Shown here: positions 1 to 8,252 of the stretch, piece after piece
Numbering within the stretch: the stretch's first letter is position 1
Layout of the letters: each line of letters starts with the position of its first letter
Origin: an uncultured Acidimicrobiales bacterium
GTDB taxonomy: Bacteria; Actinomycetota; Acidimicrobiia; Acidimicrobiales; SZUA-35
Direction: 5' to 3'
Length of the DNA stretch: 64,000 nt
NCBI GenBank assembly: GCA_937922785.1
Contig: CALAJQ010000003.1
Span: 83,948-147,947, forward strand
The notes under the pieces: generated by a model
What the model was told of the DNA's origin: nothing
Database searches by the model: none
What the model saw: the letters and a program-made list of their open reading frames with translations, nothing else
Program-made: the position numbers and the translations under genes

Positions 1-726
1 GACAATCGCGACTGTGGTTTGTCCTCTAAGAGCCCAGGCGCCTTTGATGGAGCGGTTGAGTTGTTGTTCCGGGCCCAAGCCGGGGAAGATGTGAGTGCAG
101 ACGCTCCTTACACGCTCAGCGATATGGCTAGCGACGCTCTGGCGGTTCTTGACGCAGTTAACGTTGATGCGGCCCATATTGTTGGCGCCTCGATGGGCGG
201 GATGATCGTCCAACACATGGCAATCGAACATCCAACTCGAGTTCTGTCAATGACTTCGATTATGTCCACCACCGGCAACGGAGAAGTCGGCACTGGAGAC
301 CCTGAAGTAATGGGCGCGCTGCTGACCCCTGCACCTCTGGAACGCGAGGCTTCGATCGCCAACGGAGTTGAAGTCAACCGACTAATCGCCGGACCATTGT
401 GGGATCGGGCCCTGGCCGAGGAGCGAACCGCCGCCAACTGGGATCGGTCGTTCCACCCTGAAGGCGCCACGTATCAGATCGCCGCTATCGCAGCTTCAGG
501 TGACCGGACCGAGAAGCTGAAATCAGTTAGGACCCCAACTCTTGTCTTGCACGGCCGAGCCGACGCGCTGATCAGCTACTCCGGCGGCGCGGCAACAGCG
601 GAGGCAATCCCCGAAGCCGATCTGTTGATTCTGGCCCAGATGGGCCACGACCTTCCCGAAGCACTTTGGCCTCAGACAATTGACGCCATCGAAGCCAACA
701 CCAAACGAACGCTAGTCAACCCCTAA
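1..726 (+). CDS. Alpha/beta hydrolase, 5' end cut off by the window
   Basis: Serine hydrolase of the alpha/beta fold; substrate unknown. The frame is open from base 1, and the residues before the first possible start (DNRDCGLSSK) already match the conserved early part of the fold, so the real start lies outside the window. GASMGG (184-201) is the nucleophile elbow, HGRAD (550-564) holds the likely acidic residue and GHD (643-651) the catalytic His. Small esterases, C-C hydrolases and haloperoxidase-like enzymes all look like this, so the specificity cannot be read. It ends 26 bases before the first 102-bp repeat. Confidence 0.85.
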   Translation, partial: DNRDCGLSSKSPGAFDGAVELLFRAQAGEDVSADAPYTLSDMASDALAVLDAVNVDAAHIVGASMGGMIVQHMAIEHPTRVLSMTSIMSTTGNGEVGTGDPEVMGALLTPAPLEREASIANGVEVNRLIAGPLWDRALAEERTAANWDRSFHPEGATYQIAAIAASGDRTEKLKSVRTPTLVLHGRADALISYSGGAATAEAIPEADLLILAQMGHDLPEALWPQTIDAIEANTKRTLVNP

Positions 727-752
727 CCCCCATCACCGTCTCAAGTCCCGTA

Positions 753-854
753 CTGACCTGGCTACCAGCCAAAATTCCGGAACTGACCTGGGAACCAGCC
801 GGGTTTGACTGGCTACGCCGCCAGAACGGATTTGGTGACTGTTTCCCAGGTCAG
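753..854. repeat. 102-bp repeat, left copy
   Basis: The copy begins CTGACCTGG and ends CCAGGTCAG, so its tips are inverted complements. It matches the copy at 1879-1980 in the same orientation at 98 of 102 positions. It contains two subunits that both start with CTGACCTGG (753 and 783), plus a TTTGACTGGCTAC stretch. The multi-repeat structure recalls transposon ends (for example IS21-like ends), but that is only an inference. The two copies bracket the AbiEi/DUF559 gene. Confidence 0.9.
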
Positions 855-857
855 AAG

Positions 858-1805
858 CTAGGCCGAGACGACATTCTGGGTGGATGCCAAGCGTCGACTT
901 GTTATGACTTTGCTGATCTCGCTGAGGACTGTGTCACGACGATTGACAAATTCCTGATAGCCGACGCGCAGGACTAGATACCCGTGGGCTGCCGCAACGC
1001 GATCACGCTGTCGGTCATTGTCATGGGCTTGGGTTACTTGTCGAAATCGACGACCGTCAGCTTCAATAATCGTACGGCCGACCGGATCTGCGATGTCCAC
1101 AACCCCACGAATCCCTTCGTACCATTCTGGTCGGAACTGCCGAACGAGATCTGCTAGACCGACCGAAGCCAAGCCCTCATACAACCGCATTTCAAGAATC
1201 GACTCTGCGACCGGCTGGTCATCGAGCATGAAAGCCAGAATCCCGGCAAGACGACCGACTCCCTTGACCCCTCGGCGTCGACGACTTTGCACACATGCCA
1301 CGAGCTCTCCAGCCTCAGGCGACTTACGAGTCAGCTGAGTTTCAACCATGTGCCGCAGTCGGGCTGGCTTCACAATCCAGGAGATATCGCACAGAGTTCG
1401 AGCCGCAGAAGTGGTCCGCAGCCCCTGGACGTCGACAACGTCCACTGAAGGCAGGCTTCGAGTCTCACGAAACCGGACCAGGCCAGACTGAAGGGCGGAA
1501 CCCTTGCCTACCAGTAGTTCGGGCTGAGCGGGTGCCTTTGCGTCGAATCCAAGCCTGACCGCCGCCGAGAATCGGCACAGGGCTGCTTCGGAATGGGCCA
1601 ACTGCGCAGCAAACACGATGCTTTCGCTCGAGCACATCGCTTGAACGATGTAAACGCCCTTGAATGGGGACGCCAGCTCACCCGCCTTCACCCGTCTCCT
1701 GATTGAGGATTCTGAAACTCCTGCCTCGACCAGCATTGCGGCAGACACCGCTCCTCCGCTCGCCGTCGCAGCCTTAATTATTTGGTAGTCAATGTTCTTT
1801 GCCAT
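858..1805 (-). CDS. AbiEi-type winged-helix / DUF559 endonuclease-like protein
   Basis: A 315-residue protein of a type common in actinobacteria. The N-terminal 60 residues look like the AbiEi antitoxin winged helix (SSIRRRVKAGELASPFKGVY, about 34-52). The C-terminal 115 residues resemble DUF559/Vsr-type PD-(D/E)XK nucleases: ESILEMRL (201-208), VDIADP (236-241), IIEADGRRF (246-254) and RDRVAAAHGYLVLR (267-280), with D237, E248 and D250 as likely metal ligands. No AbiEii-like toxin is next to it, so a two-gene toxin-antitoxin pair is not supported. Substrate and role are unknown. It is the only gene between the 102-bp repeats. Confidence 0.75.
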   Translation of the reverse strand: MAKNIDYQIIKAATASGGAVSAAMLVEAGVSESSIRRRVKAGELASPFKGVYIVQAMCSSESIVFAAQLAHSEAALCRFSAAVRLGFDAKAPAQPELLVGKGSALQSGLVRFRETRSLPSVDVVDVQGLRTTSAARTLCDISWIVKPARLRHMVETQLTRKSPEAGELVACVQSRRRRGVKGVGRLAGILAFMLDDQPVAESILEMRLYEGLASVGLADLVRQFRPEWYEGIRGVVDIADPVGRTIIEADGRRFRQVTQAHDNDRQRDRVAAAHGYLVLRVGYQEFVNRRDTVLSEISKVITSRRLASTQNVVSA

Positions 1806-1878
1806 CGGTCAATCATGACCACACCCTGTGACAGTCAACCGCTCAAAGGGGTGTTCAAGTCGACTCCCCATCCCTATT

Positions 1879-1980
1879 CTGACCTGGCTACCAGCCAAAA
1901 TTCCGGAACCGACCTGGGAAACCGCCGGGTTTGACTGGCTACACCGCCAGAACGGATTTGGTGACTGTTTCCCAGGTCAG
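1879..1980. repeat. 102-bp repeat, right copy
   Basis: Direct copy of 753-854 with four mismatches. Its last bases (1977-1979) are the TGA stop codon of the phosphatase gene on the minus strand, so the repeat edge coincides with the end of that reading frame. Confidence 0.9.
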
Positions 1981-2801
1981 TTGAGGATTTCTAACGCGGC
2001 TTTATGTAGTTCGGGGGTTGCGGCAGCGACCACATATCCGCCGGCGATTGGTTCGGATCCGTCTAGGTTCGTGATGATCCCGCCAGCGCCTTTGACGATT
2101 GGGATCAGCGCCATCACGTCATAGGGCTCAAGCCGATCCTCCACAACCAGGTCTGCGCCGCCTTCGGCCAGCAGCGCATAGTTGACACAATCTCCGCTGT
2201 AGCGGGTCAACTTAACTCGACCACATATCTCGTTGAACTGGGCCTCGCGCTCCCCCCTCATCATGTCGGGGTGGGTGCTCAGCAGGGTGGCCTCAGCCAA
2301 GTCGGTCACCGAAGATGTTGAAATCACCGACTCCCCCGCTGGCCCGATTCGCCGAGTCGCAACCGACTCCCCAGCGGCGGCAGCAACGTAAGTTTCGTTC
2401 AACGGCGGAATGTGCATCCAGCCGGCAACTGTTGCACCGGCCTCGGTGTCGAGCAGGCCAACCAACGTTCCCCACATCGGCTGTCCGGTGACGAACGCTC
2501 GGGTGCCATCAATCGGATCGAGGTACCACGCATAACGCCCTTCGCCAGTGACCCCATACTCCTCTCCCACGATCTGATGCTCGTCACCAAAGATTGATTC
2601 CAGCCCGGCCCGCAAGTCTCGCTCCACCGACCGGTCAGCCTCAGTTACAGGGTCATAACCTGACATCGCCCCATCGCCGACACCCACCGCGGCTTTGTTG
2701 TCGATTGATAACTCCTTGCGGTACCAGCCCAGTGAGGTCATTGATGCTGTTTGAACCAGGCTTGTGATGCGTGCAATTTGATCTGCTCGAAGAACACCCA
2801 C
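1977..2801 (-). CDS. Inositol monophosphatase family protein, HisN (histidinol-phosphatase)-like
   Basis: Metal-dependent phosphomonoesterase, 274 residues from a GTG start. Metal and catalytic motifs are GEEYG (79-83), LDPIDGT (94-100) and, near the C-terminus, GDCVNYALLAEG with PYD (D228). This last block resembles the histidinol-phosphatase branch (HisN) more than inositol phosphatases. The gene starts 9 bases after the stop of the IclR regulator gene and is probably cotranscribed with it. The stop codon comes from the adjacent 102-bp repeat, so the original C-terminus may have been changed. Substrate not certain. Confidence 0.8.
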   Translation of the reverse strand: MGVLRADQIARITSLVQTASMTSLGWYRKELSIDNKAAVGVGDGAMSGYDPVTEADRSVERDLRAGLESIFGDEHQIVGEEYGVTGEGRYAWYLDPIDGTRAFVTGQPMWGTLVGLLDTEAGATVAGWMHIPPLNETYVAAAAGESVATRRIGPAGESVISTSSVTDLAEATLLSTHPDMMRGEREAQFNEICGRVKLTRYSGDCVNYALLAEGGADLVVEDRLEPYDVMALIPIVKGAGGIITNLDGSEPIAGGYVVAAATPELHKAALEILN

Positions 2802-2810
2802 GCCTACACC

Positions 2811-3554
2811 TCAGCTAACCAGAGCGGAGGAAATCTCCGCCGCAGTCTTCAATATTGAGTCCTGTATCTCCTGGGCTCGTCCTCCAGGGAATCGATAAGC
2901 CGGACCCTGCACGTGAATAGCGGCCACTAGCTCCCCGCTGTTGTTAACTAACGGCGCAGCGATCGAAGTGAGTCCGGCCACCAAAGTCTCAGACGTCCAA
3001 GCGAAACCCACCTCACGAACTTGGTCTAGCTGAGCCCGCAAAGCCGCCGGCTCAGTTACCGAGGCAGGCATCGGAGCCTCCAGATTACGTTCCAGGTAAG
3101 TGTCGACCGCCTCCGATGGCCAACTCGCCATCGTGACCAACCCCGCCGACACAAGATGCATTGCCACTCTCACACCCTTCCAGTTTTGCACCTGGATTGG
3201 CTGGTTAGCTTTGGTCTCAAAGATGTAGTGCATCTCATAGCCGGTCGGCACACTCATACCCGAGGTCTCACCAAGCCGCTCGGTCAGTTCTTCTAGATCG
3301 ACCCGCACTCGGGCAGTGAGACTGGCGCTGGAATCTATTGACGCCGCTAGCTCGGCGATTCCGCTACCAATGCTGTAGAGACCGGTTGTGTCGTCGCGCT
3401 GCAGGGCCCCAAGCTCTTCGAGCGACCCAAGAAGGCGGCTAACTGTGCTGAGAGCCAGGTCGGTATTACGAGCCAGGTCTGTCAGCCCCATTGGCTTGGC
3501 AGCAACAGCCTCCAACAGCGCAAACGCTCTATCTAAACTTTGTACTGAACTCAT
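2811..3554 (-). CDS. IclR-family transcriptional regulator, candidate regulator of the C1 regulon
   Basis: A 247-residue protein with an N-terminal winged helix-turn-helix (about 1-60: LTDLARNTDLALSTVSRLLG) and a C-terminal IclR effector domain (about 70-247). It is transcribed away from the corrinoid methyl-transfer cassette and shares a 107-bp promoter region with it. That region holds a TTCCA-N5-TGGAA palindrome pair, a symmetry reported for many IclR-family operators. The same pairs precede the formate dehydrogenase and fhs genes, so this protein is the best candidate in the window to control all three. The effector is unknown; a betaine or a demethylation product is a reasonable guess. 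Confidence 0.88.
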   Translation of the reverse strand: MSSVQSLDRAFALLEAVAAKPMGLTDLARNTDLALSTVSRLLGSLEELGALQRDDTTGLYSIGSGIAELAASIDSSASLTARVRVDLEELTERLGETSGMSVPTGYEMHYIFETKANQPIQVQNWKGVRVAMHLVSAGLVTMASWPSEAVDTYLERNLEAPMPASVTEPAALRAQLDQVREVGFAWTSETLVAGLTSIAAPLVNNSGELVAAIHVQGPAYRFPGGRAQEIQDSILKTAAEISSALVS

Positions 3555-3593
3555 GAAGTTTCACTGGCTTTCGCCTGTCCCTCAGTTGTAGAC

Positions 3594-3626
3594 TTCCATG
3601 ATACGGTTTATTTCCACATTATGGAA
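3594..3626. promoter_or_regulatory. Paired IclR-type operator upstream of the corrinoid cassette
   Basis: TTCCACATTATGGAA (3612-3626) is a palindrome with perfect 5-bp arms. A weaker partner, TTCCATGATACGGTT (3594-3608), begins exactly 18 bp upstream. The pair lies 36-68 bases before the ATG of the corrinoid protein and about 40 bases before the IclR start on the other strand. The same motif and spacing recur at 33140-33172 and 42204-42236. Confidence 0.7.
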
Positions 3627-3661
3627 GTCCTGTTATCAGGACCTGAGCAACGAGGCTTGCC

Positions 3662-4363
3662 ATGTCAGAAGATGTTGACGATATTGATCTCTCCGCACTT
3701 AGCGATGAAGACCTCACCGCGCAGATGCACGATGATCTCTACGACGGCCTCGCCGAAGAAATCGATGAAGGCACAAGGATCCTCCTCGACCGAGGATGGG
3801 GACCAGACAAGGTACTGAACGACGCCTTGGTCGAAGGCATGCGGATCGTCGGCATCGACTTCCGTGACGGCATCTTGTTTGTGCCCGAAGTTCTCCTCGC
3901 CGCCAACGCCATGAAGGCCGGCATGGCTATCTTGCGTCCCCTCTTGGCCGAGACAGGTGCAGAGTCAGTTGGCACCGTGGTAATCGGCACGGTTAAGGGC
4001 GACATCCACGACATTGGCAAGAACTTGGTTGCCATGATGCTCGAAGGCGCAGGCTTTGAAGTTCACGACATCGGAATCAACACCGACGCCGACGCCTTCC
4101 TTGCCGCCCTGGACGAGCACAAGCCTGACATTCTCGGCATGTCTGCGCTCCTAACCACCACGATGCCTTACATGAAGGTGGTCATTGACACCCTCATCGA
4201 AAAGGGGCTTCGTGATGAGTACATCGTCTTGGTTGGAGGCGCTCCTTTGAACGAAGAGTTTGGCGAAGCAATCGGCGCAGACGCCTACTGTCGTGACGCG
4301 GCCGTTGCGGCCGAGACCGCAAAGACCAAGGTCGCTGAAGCCCGTGCAGCCCTCAAAGGCTGA
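3662..4363 (+). CDS. Corrinoid protein of a methylamine/betaine methyltransferase system
   Basis: B12-binding methyl carrier, 233 residues, related to MttC/MtbC/MtgC. A helical cap domain (about 10-95) precedes the Rossmann-like cobalamin domain. The lower-ligand motif is D114-x-H116-x-x-G119 within KGDIHDIGKN, followed by MSALLTTTMP (about 160) and LVGGAPLN (about 202), which hold the nucleotide tail. It would accept a methyl group from the MttB-family enzyme at 8253-9800 and pass it to THF through the enzyme at 5300-6202. First gene of the cassette; GAGG lies upstream of the ATG. The exact substrate cannot be read from this protein. Confidence 0.93.
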   Translation: MSEDVDDIDLSALSDEDLTAQMHDDLYDGLAEEIDEGTRILLDRGWGPDKVLNDALVEGMRIVGIDFRDGILFVPEVLLAANAMKAGMAILRPLLAETGAESVGTVVIGTVKGDIHDIGKNLVAMMLEGAGFEVHDIGINTDADAFLAALDEHKPDILGMSALLTTTMPYMKVVIDTLIEKGLRDEYIVLVGGAPLNEEFGEAIGADAYCRDAAVAAETAKTKVAEARAALKG

Positions 4364-4955
4364 GAGACTTCTAGTAATCGCTTGTGGGGCGCTAGTGAAA
4401 GAACTTCGTGCTGTTCTTCAACAGCAAGGCCTCGGCCATATCGACGTACATTGGCTTCCAGCCCCCTACCACCAACGACCTGAGAAGATCGTGCCCGCGT
4501 TTCGCGAAGTGATGGCCGAAAAGGCCGACGCCTATGACCGGGTCGTAGTTGGCTACGCCGACTGTGGAACCGGCGGCTTGCTAGACGCCGCTCTTGCCGA
4601 ATATGGCGGAATCGAGCGCATCCCTGGGGACCATTGCTATGAGTTCTTTGCTGGGAGCGAGGAATTCAAACAACTTCACGCCCAAGACCTCGGCACGTTC
4701 TTTCTTACCGACTACCTGGTCAAGCATTTCGACACCCTCATTTGGGGCCCGCTCGGCATGGACAAACATCCCGAGCTTCGGGACATGTACTTCGGCAACT
4801 ACAACCGCTGCCTCTACTTGACCCAGACCCATGGCACTGAACTGGTTAGCGATGCTCAGGCTGTCGCCGAACGGTTAGGTCTTGAATTCGAACTGATAGA
4901 CACTGGACTCGAGCCGTTCGCCGAGACAGTTGTAACTCTTCTAGGAGCACAATAA
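4344..4955 (+). CDS. DUF1638 domain protein of the corrinoid cassette
   Basis: About 203 residues, starting at GTG 4344, which overlaps the end of the corrinoid protein gene by 20 bases; a start further upstream would overlap more. The protein begins with the DUF1638 hallmark LLVIACGALVKEL and has conserved GYADCGTGGL, HCYEFFAG and TDYLVKHFD stretches with several Cys and His residues. The biochemical function is unknown. Such proteins are known neighbours of MttB-family methyltransferases and corrinoid proteins, so a role in corrinoid handling or in reducing or repairing cobalamin is possible, but this is inference. Overlaps on both sides suggest translational coupling. Confidence 0.8.
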   Translation: MQPSKAERLLVIACGALVKELRAVLQQQGLGHIDVHWLPAPYHQRPEKIVPAFREVMAEKADAYDRVVVGYADCGTGGLLDAALAEYGGIERIPGDHCYEFFAGSEEFKQLHAQDLGTFFLTDYLVKHFDTLIWGPLGMDKHPELRDMYFGNYNRCLYLTQTHGTELVSDAQAVAERLGLEFELIDTGLEPFAETVVTLLGAQ

Positions 4956-5299
4956 TGGCCCGTCGTGGTGGAGCGAAGCTCATAACGATTTACTGGCGCG
5001 ACATCCCCGCTCAGGTGAATGCCGGCAGCGGTGAGAACAAACACCAAGTCCTCCTCAAACCAAGATTCCAGAAAGCCATTGACCGCGCCGCCATGGTGGC
5101 CGGGATCACCAGCGCTTCTGACTACGTAAACGAGTGGCGCCAAGCCGCCGCTCCGCTCTCGGGCGAGGCCAGCGCCGCCGCCGATGAGCTTGCAACCCAA
5201 ATCGACGAGACGTTTCCTCTGGAACGACTCAACGAACTAGTAGCCAACGGCGGCTACGAGGCGGAGAACGTTCCCGCCAATGAAGATGGAGATAGCTAA
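4955..5299 (+). CDS. PF13769 ('virulence factor' by database name) small protein of the corrinoid cassette
   Basis: A 114-residue protein with the conserved core ITIYWRDIPAQV (about 10-21), then KHQVLLKPRFQKAIDRAAM and a SDYVNEWRQ helix. This matches the family labelled 'virulence factor' in databases, a name with no functional support here. Its start codon overlaps the stop of DUF1638 in TAATG, with an AGGAG ribosome site just upstream. Its fixed place between corrinoid and methyltransferase genes suggests an accessory subunit or assembly factor for methyl transfer. No catalytic residues are recognised. Confidence 0.75.
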   Translation: MARRGGAKLITIYWRDIPAQVNAGSGENKHQVLLKPRFQKAIDRAAMVAGITSASDYVNEWRQAAAPLSGEASAAADELATQIDETFPLERLNELVANGGYEAENVPANEDGDS

Positions 5300-6202
5300 A
5301 TGACGCGAACTATTCTTTCTAGTGCGACAAAAGAGGTCGTGATTGGATTCGATCAACCGTTTGTGATGATCGGGGAACGGATCAACCCGACTGGCCGCAA
5401 GTTGCTTGCCGCTGAAATGAAAGAAGGCAACTTCGACCGTGTCATCGCCGACGCCATCGCTCAGGTTGAAGGCGGTGCTCAAATGCTTGACGTCAACGCA
5501 GGCATCCCGCTTGCTGATGAGCCCGCGCTTCTGGCCAAGGCAATCCAACTAGTTCAAGGTGTGACCGATGTTCCTCTTTGCATCGACTCTTCGATCATCG
5601 AAGCACTTGAGGCGGGTATTGCGGTCTATGAAGGCAAGCCACTCATTAACTCGGTAACCGGAGAGGATGAGAACCTCGAACGCGTTCTTCCGTTGGTGGC
5701 AAGACACGGCGCCGCAGTTGTTGCCATCTCAAACGACGAGACCGGCATTTCCGAAGACCCCGACGTCCGCTTTGAGGTAGCGAAGAAGATTGTAAACCGG
5801 GCAGCAGATCATGGAATCAAGCCTGAAGACGTTGTGGTTGATCCCCTCGTGATGCCGATCGGAGCGATGGGAGGAGCAGGCCGTCAGGTTTTTGCTCTAG
5901 TTCATCGGCTCCGAACTGAGCTTGGCGTGAACACCACCTGCGGTGCTTCGAACGTTAGCTTCGGGCTACCTAACCGCCACGTCGTAACCGGCACCTTCCT
6001 GGCAATGGCAATCAGCCATGGCATGACGTCAGCCATTATGAACCCTCTCCATAAAGAGGTGAAGGATTCCGTCATGGCCGCAGATGTGCTTAACAATCAG
6101 GATCCAAACTGTGCCGCCTGGATTCAAGCCAATCGAGACCCCAACGCCGATGCTGGGGCCCGGGGCCGCCGAACGGGACGTCGACGCGGCGCCTCCGCAT
6201 AA
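5300..6202 (+). CDS. Methyltetrahydrofolate:corrinoid methyltransferase (MtgA/MtvA-like)
   Basis: Pterin-binding (DHPS-like) TIM barrel of 300 residues that moves a methyl group between methyl-corrinoid and THF. Typical elements are MIGERINPTG (about 24-33), QMLDVNAGIP (about 60-69), LCIDSS (about 92-97), INSVTG (about 114-119) and TTCGASNVSFGLPNR (about 213-227). Family length is about 265; the extra C-terminus is an Arg-rich tail (GRRTGRRRGA). GGAG precedes the ATG, and the upstream stop is adjacent. In this cassette it most likely produces methyl-THF from the demethylated substrate, feeding the MetF, FolD and Fhs enzymes encoded elsewhere in the window. Confidence 0.92.
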   Translation: MTRTILSSATKEVVIGFDQPFVMIGERINPTGRKLLAAEMKEGNFDRVIADAIAQVEGGAQMLDVNAGIPLADEPALLAKAIQLVQGVTDVPLCIDSSIIEALEAGIAVYEGKPLINSVTGEDENLERVLPLVARHGAAVVAISNDETGISEDPDVRFEVAKKIVNRAADHGIKPEDVVVDPLVMPIGAMGGAGRQVFALVHRLRTELGVNTTCGASNVSFGLPNRHVVTGTFLAMAISHGMTSAIMNPLHKEVKDSVMAADVLNNQDPNCAAWIQANRDPNADAGARGRRTGRRRGASA

Positions 6203-6217
6203 GGACTCGCCAGCTCT

Positions 6218-8239
6218 ATGCCCCGAGTTGTCTTTACTCCCTCTGGTCTCGACGGCGAAGTCGTTGAAGGCACAACAGTGCTTGAAGCGGCGCGCCAACT
6301 GGGCGTCGACCTCGACACAGTCTGTGGTGGGAGAGGAATTTGCGGACGCTGTCAGGTGACACCAAGCGTTGGCACGTTCGATAAGTGGAGCATCAGCTCC
6401 ACGGTCGCTGCGCTGACCGCGCCTGGTCCAACTGAGAACGAGTACCGGGGCAAACGGCCTCTTCGCGATGGTCAACGCCTTGGCTGCTCAACCGGCATTT
6501 GTGGCGACGTCGTGCTCGACGTGCCGCCCGAAAGCCAGATCCACAAGCAGGTCGTGCGCAAAGAAGTAAACATCGAAGGGATCCAGCTCGACCCAACGAT
6601 CGAGCTTCGGTACGTCGAACTGGTCATGCCTGAACTTGGCGAAGACGCCACTGCAGCTGATCTGATTGTCACGGCGTTAGCCAAAGAGTGGGACATCGAG
6701 GGTGCTGTTGTTGCCCCACAAGTTCTGCCGACGATTCATGCCGCAGTTGAATCTGACGAACCGGGGGCCACAGTTGCGTTGCGCCGCTCGGACTCCACCG
6801 TCGTTGCGGCCTGGGCCGGATTTGTAGACACCATCGTGGGTGTTGCAGTAGACATCGGCTCGACCACAGTGGCTGGCCATCTGTGCAACTTGGCAACTGG
6901 CGAAGTGTTGGCAACCTCGGGGCGCATGAACCCTCAGATTCGCTTTGGCGAAGATCTCATGAGCCGGGTCTCCTACGTGATGATGAACCCAGGCGGGGAC
7001 GTTGAGCTCACCACTGCGATCCGATCGACCTTGGACGAACTGGTCACCGATCTGTTGGACCAAACCAACCTTGGTGGGGCCAGCGTTTCTAGAGACAGCA
7101 TTACGAGAGATAAAGTCTTAAGCATCACCCTGGTCGGTAATCCAGTGATGCACCACATTCTCTTGGGTGTCGACCCGACTCCCTTGGGTGCGGCCCCCTT
7201 CCTGCTAGCCATAAGTGACGCGGTGCAGATGCGGGCCACGGAGCTAGATCTCAGCTGTCCAAACGCATCGGTCTATATCGCCCCTTGTATTGCTGGTCAT
7301 GTGGGTGCTGACACTGCAGCGGCGGTGCTGTCTGAGGGTCCGCATCGCTCCGATGAAGTGCAACTAATGGTTGACGTTGGAACCAACGCAGAGATCGTTC
7401 TTGGAAACAACAAGCGCCTGTTTGCAGCTTCGTCGCCCACAGGGCCAGCGTTCGAGGGCGCTCAGCTTTCGTGTGGGGTACGGGCTTCGGCCGGCGCTAT
7501 CGAGCGCGTGCGGATTGATCGCGAAACGCTAGAACCTCGAATCAAGATCATCGGAACAGATCTGTGGAGCGACGAAGAGGGGTTCGACGAGGCGGCGAAA
7601 AAGCTTGGTGTTATCGGAGTCTGCGGCTCCGGAATAATCGAGGCCGTCGCCGAGCTTTTTCTGGCCCAGGTGCTCGACGAGGATGGCGTGGTTCGAAGCG
7701 AAGGAGCAGAACGAACTGAGCGTGTCATTCCTGATGGTCGAACCTTTTCCTACGTTCTTTGGGGCGAACACCGAATCACTCAGAATGACGTCCGGGCAAT
7801 CCAGCTGGCCAAGGCTGCCCTGCGCGCTGGCATCGATCTGCTAATGGAGCATGCCGAGCTAAACCACGTCGATGACGTGCGGCTGGCTGGGGCGTTCGGG
7901 TCACACATCGATCCGGTTTATGCAATGGTCTTGGGGCTCATCCCAGATTGCGAACCAAGCTCTGTTTCATCATCTGGTAACTCAGCCGGAACGGGAGCTG
8001 TGCGGATGCTCCTTAGCGGGTCCGAGCGGTCTGAAATCGAGAACGTCGTTCGGTCGATCCACAAGATCGAAACCGCTACCGAACCAAGGTTTCAAGAGTT
8101 GTTTGTAAACGCAATGGCCTTCCCGCACAAGACAACACCAACACCCCATCTGGCCAAGGTCATAGACCTGCCGGCCCCGATGGAAAAAACTAACAACGAG
8201 GCCGGAGGTCGCCGTAGGCGACGGCGGCCGGCTAGCTAA
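6218..8239 (+). CDS. RACo-like reductive activator of corrinoid proteins (2Fe-2S + ASKHA, DUF4445)
   Basis: ATP-dependent activator that returns oxidised Co(II) cobalamin to Co(I), 673 residues. The N-terminal 100 residues form a [2Fe-2S] ferredoxin domain with C36, C42, C45 (VCGGRGICGRC) and C90 (LGCSTG). A linker is followed by the ASKHA ATPase region, beginning VAVDIGSTTVAGHL (about 210) and including LMVDVGTNAEIVLG, CGSGIIEA and AGAFGSHIDP. It ends in an Arg run (GGRRRRRRPAS). Its presence implies that the corrinoid protein works in an oxidising cell, where cobalamin is often inactivated. It starts 15 bases after the methyltransferase and 13 bases before the mttB-like gene. Confidence 0.92.
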   Translation: MPRVVFTPSGLDGEVVEGTTVLEAARQLGVDLDTVCGGRGICGRCQVTPSVGTFDKWSISSTVAALTAPGPTENEYRGKRPLRDGQRLGCSTGICGDVVLDVPPESQIHKQVVRKEVNIEGIQLDPTIELRYVELVMPELGEDATAADLIVTALAKEWDIEGAVVAPQVLPTIHAAVESDEPGATVALRRSDSTVVAAWAGFVDTIVGVAVDIGSTTVAGHLCNLATGEVLATSGRMNPQIRFGEDLMSRVSYVMMNPGGDVELTTAIRSTLDELVTDLLDQTNLGGASVSRDSITRDKVLSITLVGNPVMHHILLGVDPTPLGAAPFLLAISDAVQMRATELDLSCPNASVYIAPCIAGHVGADTAAAVLSEGPHRSDEVQLMVDVGTNAEIVLGNNKRLFAASSPTGPAFEGAQLSCGVRASAGAIERVRIDRETLEPRIKIIGTDLWSDEEGFDEAAKKLGVIGVCGSGIIEAVAELFLAQVLDEDGVVRSEGAERTERVIPDGRTFSYVLWGEHRITQNDVRAIQLAKAALRAGIDLLMEHAELNHVDDVRLAGAFGSHIDPVYAMVLGLIPDCEPSSVSSSGNSAGTGAVRMLLSGSERSEIENVVRSIHKIETATEPRFQELFVNAMAFPHKTTPTPHLAKVIDLPAPMEKTNNEAGGRRRRRRPAS

Positions 8240-8252
8240 GGGACCGATATTT

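Larger units (their letters stand above)
753..1980. mobile_element. Candidate repeat-bounded insertion carrying a nuclease/antitoxin-like gene
   Basis: A single gene (858-1805, minus strand) lies between two nearly identical 102-bp direct repeats. No transposase or integrase is present, so this would be a non-autonomous unit or the product of recombination between dispersed repeats. The right repeat abuts the end of the downstream phosphatase gene and supplies its stop codon, which fits insertion or recombination at that point. Mobility itself is not shown. Confidence 0.4.

Noticed and set aside
858..1805. AbiE toxin-antitoxin pair
   Set aside because: Only the AbiEi-like domain is present, fused to a nuclease-like domain; no AbiEii nucleotidyltransferase gene is adjacent.
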